DNA of 64,000 nt from Phycisphaerales bacterium (GTDB taxonomy: Bacteria; Planctomycetota; Phycisphaerae; Phycisphaerales; SM1A02). The translations under genes and the position numbers were made by a program. The DNA is taken from the NCBI GenBank assembly GCA_030748805.1, contig JASMLG010000010.1, positions 1 to 64,000 on the forward strand, read 5' to 3'. Of this stretch, positions 16,641 to 23,793 are shown piece by piece; positions within the stretch are counted from its first letter, which is position 1; every line of letters begins with the position of its first letter. The notes under the pieces were generated by a model, which made no database searches, was not told the DNA's origin, and saw only the letters and a list, made by a program, of their open reading frames with translations.

Positions 16641-17435
16641 ATGACGAACGAAACACACAACTATAAGCAACTACTTGAACTAGCTGTTCTTGATGCTCAT
16701 GGATTGCTTGAACCAATCGAAAGCGATTTGTTCAACCGTTCGTTCCACGACGCCCCTGCATCAATTCAAGATGAAATTAAACAAATGCAAGAAGGTTTTG
16801 CTATTGACGAAACACTTTTACCTGTAGACATACCACCAGCTTCACTTAAACAAAAAGTTTTGGATGCGGTAGCCGAAACAGCTGATAAAGAAGCACAACG
16901 ACTTGCTCCCCTCGCGTTAATCGGCGCTCGAGCAAGCATCGCACAGGGGAAACTTGGCTCATCTGGGTCAACCCTTTTCTGGCGCACAGTTGCGATGATT
17001 CTATTTGGAGTAACTGTTGTACTTGCAATTATGACTGTTGACGCATATCTAAAATCCGATAGGATTACTCAGATTGCACTAAACGCTAGAACCACTGAAT
17101 CTCTTGTAGAAATGGGTGGTGAGGAGTTTAAAAAGTTTGTAGGAAATCCATACTGCCAAATTACTCGACTCGAGCGTGAAAATGGAAACAATTCTGGTTA
17201 CATTCGTGTTGCTTTAAACGAACGGTTTGGAGATGGGTATGTTATTGGATTGGATTTAGAAAACGGCGAAGAAATAATAATCCAAGGAAAAACAAAGAGT
17301 GGAGAAGTCATTGAACTTGCTCGGTTAGTTGCTGATAGTTCAGTTGTTGGCAAGGGTTTTAAAATTGATCCATCCATGGTTAATGGGTTGACTATTTCTG
17401 CTGTTGACGCCAAAACTGGTAAACGCTGGATTTAA
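16641..17435 (+). CDS. Membrane-bound anti-sigma factor (RskA-like)
   Basis: The protein has 264 residues. The N-terminal cytoplasmic part (KQLLELAVLDAHGLLEP with two short helices) resembles the anti-sigma domain but lacks the HxxxCxxC zinc motif. One membrane helix lies near residues 112-135 (LFWRTVAMILFGVTVVLAIM). A periplasmic domain of about 130 residues follows, ending KTGKRWI, with an RskA-like beta-rich pattern. The start is 24 nt after the sigma gene stop. The role is inferred from position and topology; I see no recognisable protease site. Confidence 0.75.
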   Translation: MTNETHNYKQLLELAVLDAHGLLEPIESDLFNRSFHDAPASIQDEIKQMQEGFAIDETLLPVDIPPASLKQKVLDAVAETADKEAQRLAPLALIGARASIAQGKLGSSGSTLFWRTVAMILFGVTVVLAIMTVDAYLKSDRITQIALNARTTESLVEMGGEEFKKFVGNPYCQITRLERENGNNSGYIRVALNERFGDGYVIGLDLENGEEIIIQGKTKSGEVIELARLVADSSVVGKGFKIDPSMVNGLTISAVDAKTGKRWI

Positions 17436-17489
17436 TACGGGCTATCCCCCAAAACAAGTTTTTAGAAATCATTAATTATGAGTTTCTCG

Positions 17490-17752
17490 TAGGGTCGCAA
17501 GAAAACCAATCAGGTGCAAGGTGTGTCACAAGCGCTGGAAAGATGCCTGAAAGACCTACACATACGGTGCACAAGCAACTTGTGTGCTCAAACCCAATAC
17601 CAAAATAGGTGGGTTCGCAAGTCATCGTTCCAAGTCGTCCACTCTTTGGAGGCCTGACTATCGTCGCAACTTTTACGATCCCTGAGGGTTCGATAGGATC
17701 GAGCACCTACGTGTTGCATGTACACCGCAGAGTGACCCAAGCATGGGTCATT
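17490..17752 (+). ncRNA. Candidate structured RNA of unknown class
   Basis: AGGTGC (17512-17517) can pair with GCACCT (17703-17708) to close a domain of about 197 nt. Inside it are CACAAG/CTTGTG around CAA (17570-17584) and AACCC/GGGTT (17591-17615) with an extra ACC/GGT. CGATCC/GGATCG (17676-17701) closes a loop containing GGTTCGATA. The sequence GGGTCGCAAG recurs as GGGTTCGCAAG about 118 nt later. A 7-bp hairpin at 17733-17750 could be the end. It does not match the conserved cores of tmRNA, RNase P RNA, SRP RNA or the riboswitches I can recall. Strand is inferred from the terminal hairpin and is uncertain. Confidence 0.4.
17733..17750 (+). terminator. Hairpin, possible terminator
   Basis: TGACCCA (17733-17739) and TGGGTCA (17744-17750) pair perfectly around a 4-nt loop, followed by only TTTGT. 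It may end the RNA candidate or be part of the leader of the MFS gene 42 nt downstream. The short T-run makes termination uncertain. Confidence 0.4.
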
Positions 17753-17792
17753 TGTACAATACCATTCTGAATATATCCTGCAAGGAATTTTT

Positions 17793-19061
17793 TTGAAAAT
17801 TAAAAAATCATCACAACTCCAACAAACACGAGAATTAGTAGCATGGGCTTTTTTGCCAATGATGATGGGGGCAATCGAGGGAGGGGTCGTTGGAGTATTA
17901 ACGAAGAGGATGTTCGACGGAGTTGTCGACCAATCTACTCTTGATTGGTCTGTTGCTACTCTGACAGCGGTTCAGGGATTTGCAAACATGTCGAGTTTTC
18001 TTTGGGCTGCTTTCAGTCACGGCAAAAACAAGATTCGGTTTATTACTGCATTAAAAATTGCTAGCGTTGTAATGGTGGGTGCTGTTTCACTTGTTCCCCA
18101 ATCCGCTTTCGGGCTTGCTGTTTTGCTTTTCTGTGTCATAGGTACAAGAGTTTGTTATACGGGTGTTGTAACATTACGTACTACTATTTGGCAGGCGAAT
18201 TATCCTCGCGCAAGTAGGGCAATCGTAGCGGGTAAAATTGCAACGGTTCAAACGCTAGTGCTTGCTGCAGTAAGTTTCGGAGTTGGCGAAGCAATGGATA
18301 TAAACGAAAACGCAATCCGATGGGTTTACCCTGTTGCTGCAAGTTTTGGAATTCTTGGTGCATGGATTTACAGCAAAATTCGTGTAGAGGGTCACAAAAA
18401 TCTTTTGAGAGAAGAACGTGATTCACCTCACCGAGTTTCCGTTTTGCCTTGGAAAACATTTGGTCTGCTTTTCGAAGATATTTCGTTTGCAAAATACATG
18501 TTCTGTCAATTTATTTTTGGTGTTGGGAATTTAATGCTTACCGCCCCGCTGGTCATCATACTAGGCGATAAATTTAATCTTAGTTATTTGGGCGAAATCC
18601 TAATTGTGTCAACTATTCCAATATTAATGATTCCTCTTAGCACACTTATCTGGGCTAAACTCTTGGACAGAGTTCACGTTCTCACCTTCCGATCCATACA
18701 CAGTTGGTTTTTTGTTCTGTCCTCATTAATAATGGGTTTAAGCATCTTAACTAACAGTATTACTGGCTTATGGATTGGCTCTGCAATTAGGGGAATTGGT
18801 TTTGGTGGTGGTGTACTTGCTTGGAATCTAGGTCACCTAGATTACGCACCAGTTGAAGAATCTGGAAGGTACATGAGTTTGCACGTAACTCTTACCGGAA
18901 TACGGGGGTTGCTTGCACCCGCTTTTGGCATGATGTTGTATTCGACGTGGTTAGATAGCGATTTAATTGCTGGTTCGATTGTGTTTTTTGTAGGTGCTGG
19001 TCTTGCTGCAATCGGGGGAATTGGCTTTATTATGCTATCAATAGAGCGCAAGAACCACTAA
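17793..19061 (+). CDS. Major facilitator superfamily transporter
   Basis: This inner-membrane protein of 422 residues has about 12 hydrophobic segments in two halves separated by a charged stretch near residues 195-225 (KIRVEGHKNLLREERDSPH). That is the MFS layout. The C-terminal half has GLWIGSAIRGIGFGGGVLAWN. I cannot assign a substrate. It starts at TTG with AAGGA about 7 nt upstream; no ATG or GTG fits the N-terminus better. The preceding gene-free region with hairpins may contain its leader. Confidence 0.82.
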   Translation: MKIKKSSQLQQTRELVAWAFLPMMMGAIEGGVVGVLTKRMFDGVVDQSTLDWSVATLTAVQGFANMSSFLWAAFSHGKNKIRFITALKIASVVMVGAVSLVPQSAFGLAVLLFCVIGTRVCYTGVVTLRTTIWQANYPRASRAIVAGKIATVQTLVLAAVSFGVGEAMDINENAIRWVYPVAASFGILGAWIYSKIRVEGHKNLLREERDSPHRVSVLPWKTFGLLFEDISFAKYMFCQFIFGVGNLMLTAPLVIILGDKFNLSYLGEILIVSTIPILMIPLSTLIWAKLLDRVHVLTFRSIHSWFFVLSSLIMGLSILTNSITGLWIGSAIRGIGFGGGVLAWNLGHLDYAPVEESGRYMSLHVTLTGIRGLLAPAFGMMLYSTWLDSDLIAGSIVFFVGAGLAAIGGIGFIMLSIERKNH

Positions 19062-19088
19062 TTATTAGTGCCATAACAGCCAATCCTT

Positions 19089-19097
19089 TGGTATGAT
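19089..19097 (+). promoter_or_regulatory. Extended -10 promoter candidate of rpsA
   Basis: TGGTATGAT combines the TGn extension with a -10 box differing from TATAAT at one base. It would start a leader of about 145 nt before the rpsA ATG. No convincing -35 box is seen, which is typical for extended -10 promoters. Confidence 0.4.
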
Positions 19098-19150
19098 GTG
19101 CGGCTCGCCTGTGTTTTTCAGCAGGCATGTGAACCCCCGCCTTTAAGATG

Positions 19151-19169
19151 TTTGGGTGCGGTACCCAAA
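19151..19169 (+). promoter_or_regulatory. Hairpin in the rpsA leader
   Basis: TTTGGGT (19151-19157) pairs with ACCCAAA (19163-19169) around a 5-nt loop, 79 nt before the rpsA start. In gamma-proteobacteria S1 represses its own mRNA through a structured leader without a strong Shine-Dalgarno; this leader also lacks one. Function here is inference. Confidence 0.35.
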
Positions 19170-19248
19170 AATGAAATTGCGGCTCACACCAAGCAACTGC
19201 GAACAGCGACCTCGCAGCCAAGTATGAAACATTCGTCGCAAACCCACA

Positions 19249-21003
19249 ATGGTAGACCACAATCTAATCGCAGATATTGGAGTAGATTTCGAGGAAGCAG
19301 ACGCGTTGATTCGCGCTGCACTTGGAGAAGAAGTAGCAGACGGAAACATGGACACGCTCATTTCGAGCGATATTCAACAATTAATTCCTGGGAACATGTT
19401 AAGTGGAAAAATAGTCGGCAAGGCAGGTGACGATGCTGTAATTGACGTTGGGCTTAAATCGGAGGGTCTAATTCACAAAAGCGAATTCGATGATTGGGAC
19501 ACACTTGAATCTGGAATCGTAATTGAAGTCATTTTAGAAGACCTTGAAGACGAAAACGGAATCATCAAATTATCAAAACGAAAAGCTGATCGCATACGTA
19601 ACTGGGAAAAGGTTCTAGAAACATTCAAAGAGGGTGATATTGTTGAGGGTAAGGGTATTCGTAGAATTAAGGGTGGTATCCTTGTAGATATAGGAGTCCC
19701 GGCTTTTCTCCCTGCTTCACAAATTGATGTTCGCAGACCAAGCGATGTAACTGGTTTTATGGGCAAAACAATTCGAGCCGAAATCCTTAAAATTGATGAA
19801 CCAAGGCGCAACATAGTAATTAGTCGCCGAACACTTATAGAAAATGAACGAGATGAAGCAAAGCAACGACTTCTAAACACTATTGGTGAAGGTGACATAA
19901 TAATTGGTCGCGTCACAAATGTTGCTGAATTTGGAGCATTTGTTGATCTTGGTGGAATAGATGGATTACTTCACGTTACAGATATGAGCTGGGGGCGTAT
20001 CAAACATCCAAATGACATCTGTAAGACCGGTGATGAAATCGAAGTTAAGGTTCTCAAAGTAGATTTTGCTACCGAAAAAATCGCCCTCGGTCTTAAGCAA
20101 AAAGAAACTTCTCCTTGGGATGACATTGAAGAGCGTTTCCCAATACAGGCAAAAGTTACTGGGAAGGTCGTAAACCTTGTAACGTATGGAGCATTTGTGC
20201 ACCTTGAAGATGGAGTTGAAGGTCTGGTACATGTTTCAGAAATGTCATGGAGGAAACGAATCAATCACCCAAGTGAAGTAGTTAATCCTGGTGATGAAAT
20301 CGATGTAGTTGTACTTGATATTGATAAGAATAAACATGAAATTTCACTTGGTATGAAGCAAGTAGAAAGCAATCCTTGGGAAATTGTTGCTGAAAAATAT
20401 CCAATTGGAACCATTGTTTCAGGTGCCGTTAGAAACCTTACAAACTATGGAGCGTTTGTTGAAATTGAGCCGGGCATTGATGGGCTTCTTCACGTAAGTG
20501 ACATTTCTTGGACTGAGAAAATTGCTCATCCAAATGAAAAGTACAAAAAAGGCGATGTGGTTGAATGCATGGTTCTTGAAATTGATCAAGAAAAGCAACG
20601 TATTTCTCTCGGAATCAAACAGATGCATGAAGATCCATGGCAAAAGGCAATTCCTGAAGCATATAAACCAGGAATGGTAGTCCATGGCAAAGTCACCAAG
20701 ATTACTAATTTTGGGGTTTTTGTTGAACTAGAAGAAGGACTTGAGGGCTTGTTGCACATCTCAGAACTAGCAGATAAGAAAGTTGACAACCCACAAGACA
20801 TCGTTAAGCCAGGTGAAGAAGTGAATGTTAAAATTCTAAGGGTTGATCTTGATGACAGAAAAATTGGACTCTCATTGAAGAGAGCTACATCGGGAGAAGA
20901 TGTTGAAGAAGATTGGGAAGCACACGTTCCAACTCCAGACTCTCCTTCTAAGGGCGGCATGGACGACCATGGAGCTCTCGGAACAGATAAAATCGAATTT
21001 TGA
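19249..21003 (+). CDS. rpsA: 30S ribosomal protein S1
   Basis: This RNA-binding ribosomal protein helps load mRNA onto the 30S subunit. The 584 residues contain six S1 (OB-fold) repeats. Repeats 3-6 carry the canonical patterns VTNVAEFGAFVDLGGIDGLL, VTYGAFVHLEDGVEGLVHVS, NYGAFVEIEPGIDGLLHVS and TNFGVFVELEEGLEGLLHIS. The first two are more divergent, as in other S1 proteins. An acidic tail (ATSGEDVEEDWEAHVPT) follows. The ATG at 19249 has no Shine-Dalgarno, which is common for rpsA. It is monocistronic here: a perfect terminator follows 25 nt after the stop. Confidence 0.97.
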   Translation: MVDHNLIADIGVDFEEADALIRAALGEEVADGNMDTLISSDIQQLIPGNMLSGKIVGKAGDDAVIDVGLKSEGLIHKSEFDDWDTLESGIVIEVILEDLEDENGIIKLSKRKADRIRNWEKVLETFKEGDIVEGKGIRRIKGGILVDIGVPAFLPASQIDVRRPSDVTGFMGKTIRAEILKIDEPRRNIVISRRTLIENERDEAKQRLLNTIGEGDIIIGRVTNVAEFGAFVDLGGIDGLLHVTDMSWGRIKHPNDICKTGDEIEVKVLKVDFATEKIALGLKQKETSPWDDIEERFPIQAKVTGKVVNLVTYGAFVHLEDGVEGLVHVSEMSWRKRINHPSEVVNPGDEIDVVVLDIDKNKHEISLGMKQVESNPWEIVAEKYPIGTIVSGAVRNLTNYGAFVEIEPGIDGLLHVSDISWTEKIAHPNEKYKKGDVVECMVLEIDQEKQRISLGIKQMHEDPWQKAIPEAYKPGMVVHGKVTKITNFGVFVELEEGLEGLLHISELADKKVDNPQDIVKPGEEVNVKILRVDLDDRKIGLSLKRATSGEDVEEDWEAHVPTPDSPSKGGMDDHGALGTDKIEF

Positions 21004-21028
21004 TAATTACATCAATTTCTAATAAAAC

Positions 21029-21058
21029 GAAACGGCCCACCAATTGGTGGGCCGTTTC
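21029..21058 (+). terminator. Rho-independent terminator after rpsA
   Basis: GAAACGGCCCACCAA (21029-21043) is directly followed by its exact reverse complement (21044-21058). The right arm ends CCGTTTC. It is a perfect 15-bp palindrome, 25 nt after the rpsA stop, with A-rich flank before and T/C-rich after. Confidence 0.8.
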
Positions 21059-21296
21059 TCATCTCTCTTCTCCTAATCGGGTGCTAAGCATTTTTCGCAG
21101 TTAGCATAATGCTAGGTAGGTTAACAACACTAATATGGCTATTTTTCGCCTGTGTCGTGTCAACTCTGTCGCATGCCTAAGCAATCGCATCTCATAATCC
21201 TCATCTCTTGAGTACTTCCATCAATCCCCCTTACACCGCTATCATGCGCTAACTTTAGAGTAAGGCAAGCGATAAACAACTTTTTTATGAGGTTCT
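21059..21296. other. Gene-free region upstream of the AMMECR1-like gene
   Basis: About 240 bases lie after the rpsA terminator. The only symmetric element I find is TAGCAT (21102-21107) and ATGCTA (21109-21114) around one base. Its centre includes a CATAAT that could serve as a -10 box, but without a -35. No gene or known riboswitch core is visible. Confidence 0.4.
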
Positions 21297-23024
21297 ATGA
21301 TTTTCGGACACAAACACACTCTTTTAGCCATCTTTTGTTCACTCTGTACGGATTGTGCGGCTTTCCAATCAGTCAAATTTAACGATGCCTCTGTTGCAAT
21401 TACTGTTGTAAGAAATTGGATTGACAACAACCTTACTGTAAGTTCCAACGATTCAGAAGAGATTGTTGGCGAAGGCGTCTCTGTCTGCATAGTTCTAAGG
21501 CATCATGGAAACGTTATTGGTGTAGGAACGGCTTCTGGTGAACATAATAATCCGATATCCGTTGCTGCTCAGATTGCATTCTTAGAAGTCAAGGATAACG
21601 AAATCCTCTCTCAACTAAAACCAGATATAAAACAAGATTCCTATTCATCGATGTCGATAGAACTTGAATTAGGCAGTAAGCCAATTCCATCTCCACACAA
21701 GTTGTTTGAAAGGTTTGCAGAAACAGTAAATATTGGAATCGATGGCATTGCCGTTAGACGAGGTAATGATTGGGAAATCAGATTACCAGCGATGGTTCGT
21801 TTGTCACCCCAGCAAGATGTAGTAAACATTGTTTCAACTCTTTGTATTAATGCTGATTTCCATCCAGCAACCGCACTCGCCCACCAACTTCCTGAAAACG
21901 AAGACGCTCGACTTTACACAATTCCAACAGTTACAGCATTTCAAGATAGTTTTAATGATGTTCCAAGAGAATTAACAAGGGGCGACGAAATAGTTAAGTC
22001 AACCTTTTTTACCCCCAAGGGCTTACGAAATGTTGCCGATTTGCTCGCATCTCATTTGACCGTTTGTACCATAGATGATGGCAATGTAATTGGTGGGTAT
22101 CAGCCAGAGACCGATTCGCTGACTACATTGTTGTCTTCAAATGTTGTCCAAGCAATGACTGCTTGTGCTTTAGAAAAGTATGCTGCAACCAGTGGGGTTT
22201 CGTTGGCTAAAATTTCTTTAGAAAAATCATCTTCTATTTTAAATAATCTCGCTAATAAATTTAATGAACAAAAGCAACCAAACATTGCAGAGTCTGCATC
22301 CATAATCATAGCGCTTGCTAGTAGAAATAATACTCAAGATAAAAATATAAAAGAACTATATTCATTATGTCGCGACCGAATTGTTGGCTTCTCAAGAAAC
22401 CTATTAGAAAGTAAAAACATCACACACAAGCCCCACGAACTTTCGATGGCTGCTGCAGCTATTTCAGCAATCGTTTTACATGAAAACAATTCAAATCTCC
22501 TACCGATTGCAGAGGAGGTTTGTAGTGATTGTTTGAATAGAGTCCCAAGTGATTCCATGGCTTCTACGATTCCATGGATTATCGACGCCGTTTTGGACCT
22601 TCAACTTCATGGGAGTGAAATAAGCAGACAGACAATCATCGATTTAATAAATACAGCACTTGTTATGCAAATAAAGGGAGGAGACGACAAGGATTTAATT
22701 GGTGGATTTTCTCTTATGAGTAACGGTAACAATTCTGTTGACGCTAAAGGTATTCGCATGCTTCCGTCCTTGGCAAGGTTAATATCTGAAGATGATTCTT
22801 TTCGATCAACAGCAATTGGTTCACTAATTTTGTGTACGCGATTTACAACACAAATCACAACAAGGGAGCAAAAAGCGGCTCGGTTTCAAAACCCAACAAT
22901 GTCAATCGGTGGCGTTAGATCGTCAACTTGGGACGCAACCATGCCCACTGAAGCAACAGCAATGGCATTAATTGGAATCATCCAAACAATTAACACTTTT
23001 CAATCCACTACTGTTGCTAAGTGA
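21297..23024 (+). CDS. AMMECR1-like domain protein with a helical C-terminal region
   Basis: The product has 575 residues. Residues of about 55-185 follow the AMMECR1 layout: GVSVCIVLRHHGNVIGVG, then ISVAAQIAFLEV, then a strand region SMSIELELGSKPI, then GIDGIAVRRGNDWEIRLPAMV. AMMECR1 proteins are of unsettled biochemical function. The remainder is mostly helical (for example SSNVVQAMTACALEKYAATSG and ELSMAAAAISAIVL), possibly an alpha/alpha toroid, but I cannot name the fold. The first 25 residues are Cys-containing and hydrophobic (TLLAIFCSLCTDCAAF) and might act as a signal, though they are not typical. GAGG lies 4 nt before the ATG. The next gene begins 16 nt after the stop. Confidence 0.6.
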   Translation: MIFGHKHTLLAIFCSLCTDCAAFQSVKFNDASVAITVVRNWIDNNLTVSSNDSEEIVGEGVSVCIVLRHHGNVIGVGTASGEHNNPISVAAQIAFLEVKDNEILSQLKPDIKQDSYSSMSIELELGSKPIPSPHKLFERFAETVNIGIDGIAVRRGNDWEIRLPAMVRLSPQQDVVNIVSTLCINADFHPATALAHQLPENEDARLYTIPTVTAFQDSFNDVPRELTRGDEIVKSTFFTPKGLRNVADLLASHLTVCTIDDGNVIGGYQPETDSLTTLLSSNVVQAMTACALEKYAATSGVSLAKISLEKSSSILNNLANKFNEQKQPNIAESASIIIALASRNNTQDKNIKELYSLCRDRIVGFSRNLLESKNITHKPHELSMAAAAISAIVLHENNSNLLPIAEEVCSDCLNRVPSDSMASTIPWIIDAVLDLQLHGSEISRQTIIDLINTALVMQIKGGDDKDLIGGFSLMSNGNNSVDAKGIRMLPSLARLISEDDSFRSTAIGSLILCTRFTTQITTREQKAARFQNPTMSIGGVRSSTWDATMPTEATAMALIGIIQTINTFQSTTVAK

Positions 23025-23040
23025 TGCGTATACTTTGCTC

Positions 23041-23793
23041 ATGCGTTATTTTGTATTGCTATTTTTTTGCGGTGTTTTACTAGCCGATCAAGATAGATCC
23101 ACAAATCAACAGAATGCTGCCGTTCTCGGGAAACTGGTTTACACCGACCTATCGGTATCTTTTAATGGAGAGAGCGCAGCTTCTGTCATGGACTATATCG
23201 AAAACGAACTTGGTGTATTAATTCAAGTTTATTGGGAATCCAAAAACAAGGATGGATGCAATAAGAATTTGGAAATACATCTAAAACTTAACGAGCAACC
23301 CGGACTTATTGTGTTAGAAAGAGTGCTTGAACAATTACATGAAACGGAAGATGTCACTTGGCAACTTCAAGACGGAGTTTTAGGTGTTGGATTGAAGACG
23401 ATGCTTTCAAAACGTGGGCTAAAAAAATTAATTACCTATCCTATTAATGACCTGCTTTTCACTATTAGGGATTTTGAAGCCCCTGAATTAAATCCAAGTA
23501 ATGGACCCGGATCCATGAAACCAAACAATGAACCCGAAGAACCAACTAAGCAAGAAAAAATTAACCGAATTATTGAATTGATAACAACTTTTGTTGAACC
23601 CAATTTGTGGAAACAGAATGGTGGTGAGTGCACAATTTCCAATTATCAAGAGTCGCTGTTAATCCGAGCTCCCGATTTTATTCACAGACAAATTGGTGGG
23701 TATCCATTTGAGCCCACAAAACCAAGAGAAATGAGAACTAGACGTATTCAGTACTCTAAAGAGAAAACACTGATTCGAGTGCCTAGAAAATAA
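23041..23793 (+). CDS. Secreted protein with a secretin/STN-like N-terminal domain
   Basis: A signal peptide (MRYFVLLFFCGVLLADQD) begins at the ATG at 23041. The open frame extends upstream to 22972 over the previous gene, but the hydrophobic N-terminus favours 23041 (250 residues). Residues of about 35-125 follow the STN/secretin short-domain pattern: VSFNGESAASVMDYIENELGV, then LNEQPGLIVLERVLEQL, then WQLQDGVLGVG. Then comes YPINDLLFTIRDF, which resembles the linker before secretin N-domains. No secretin core follows. The tail is basic. It probably acts in the periplasm, perhaps as a partner of the preceding protein. Confidence 0.6.
   Translation: MRYFVLLFFCGVLLADQDRSTNQQNAAVLGKLVYTDLSVSFNGESAASVMDYIENELGVLIQVYWESKNKDGCNKNLEIHLKLNEQPGLIVLERVLEQLHETEDVTWQLQDGVLGVGLKTMLSKRGLKKLITYPINDLLFTIRDFEAPELNPSNGPGSMKPNNEPEEPTKQEKINRIIELITTFVEPNLWKQNGGECTISNYQESLLIRAPDFIHRQIGGYPFEPTKPREMRTRRIQYSKEKTLIRVPRK

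Larger units (their letters stand above)
17436..17792. other. Gene-free stretch holding a candidate structured RNA
   Basis: These 357 bases separate the anti-sigma gene from the MFS gene. The middle is visibly richer in G and C than other intergenic stretches here and contains several hairpins, listed as a candidate RNA. A 76-residue minus-strand frame (17476-17706) starts at GTG without a ribosome site and resembles nothing I know. Confidence 0.5.

Noticed and set aside
17476..17706. 76-codon minus-strand frame (Cys-rich) in the gene-free stretch
   Set aside because: It starts at GTG without a ribosome site, matches no family I know and lies over strong RNA-like hairpins. I keep the RNA reading but note this as the alternative.
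17490..17752. tmRNA, RNase P RNA, SRP RNA or 6S RNA
   Set aside because: I looked for the tRNA-like ends and tag of tmRNA, the GAAAGTCC core of RNase P RNA, the SRP tetraloop region and a single long 6S hairpin. None is present on either strand.
21059..21296. Riboswitch before the AMMECR1-like gene
   Set aside because: Apart from one 6-bp inverted repeat there is no conserved core I can match and little stem potential.
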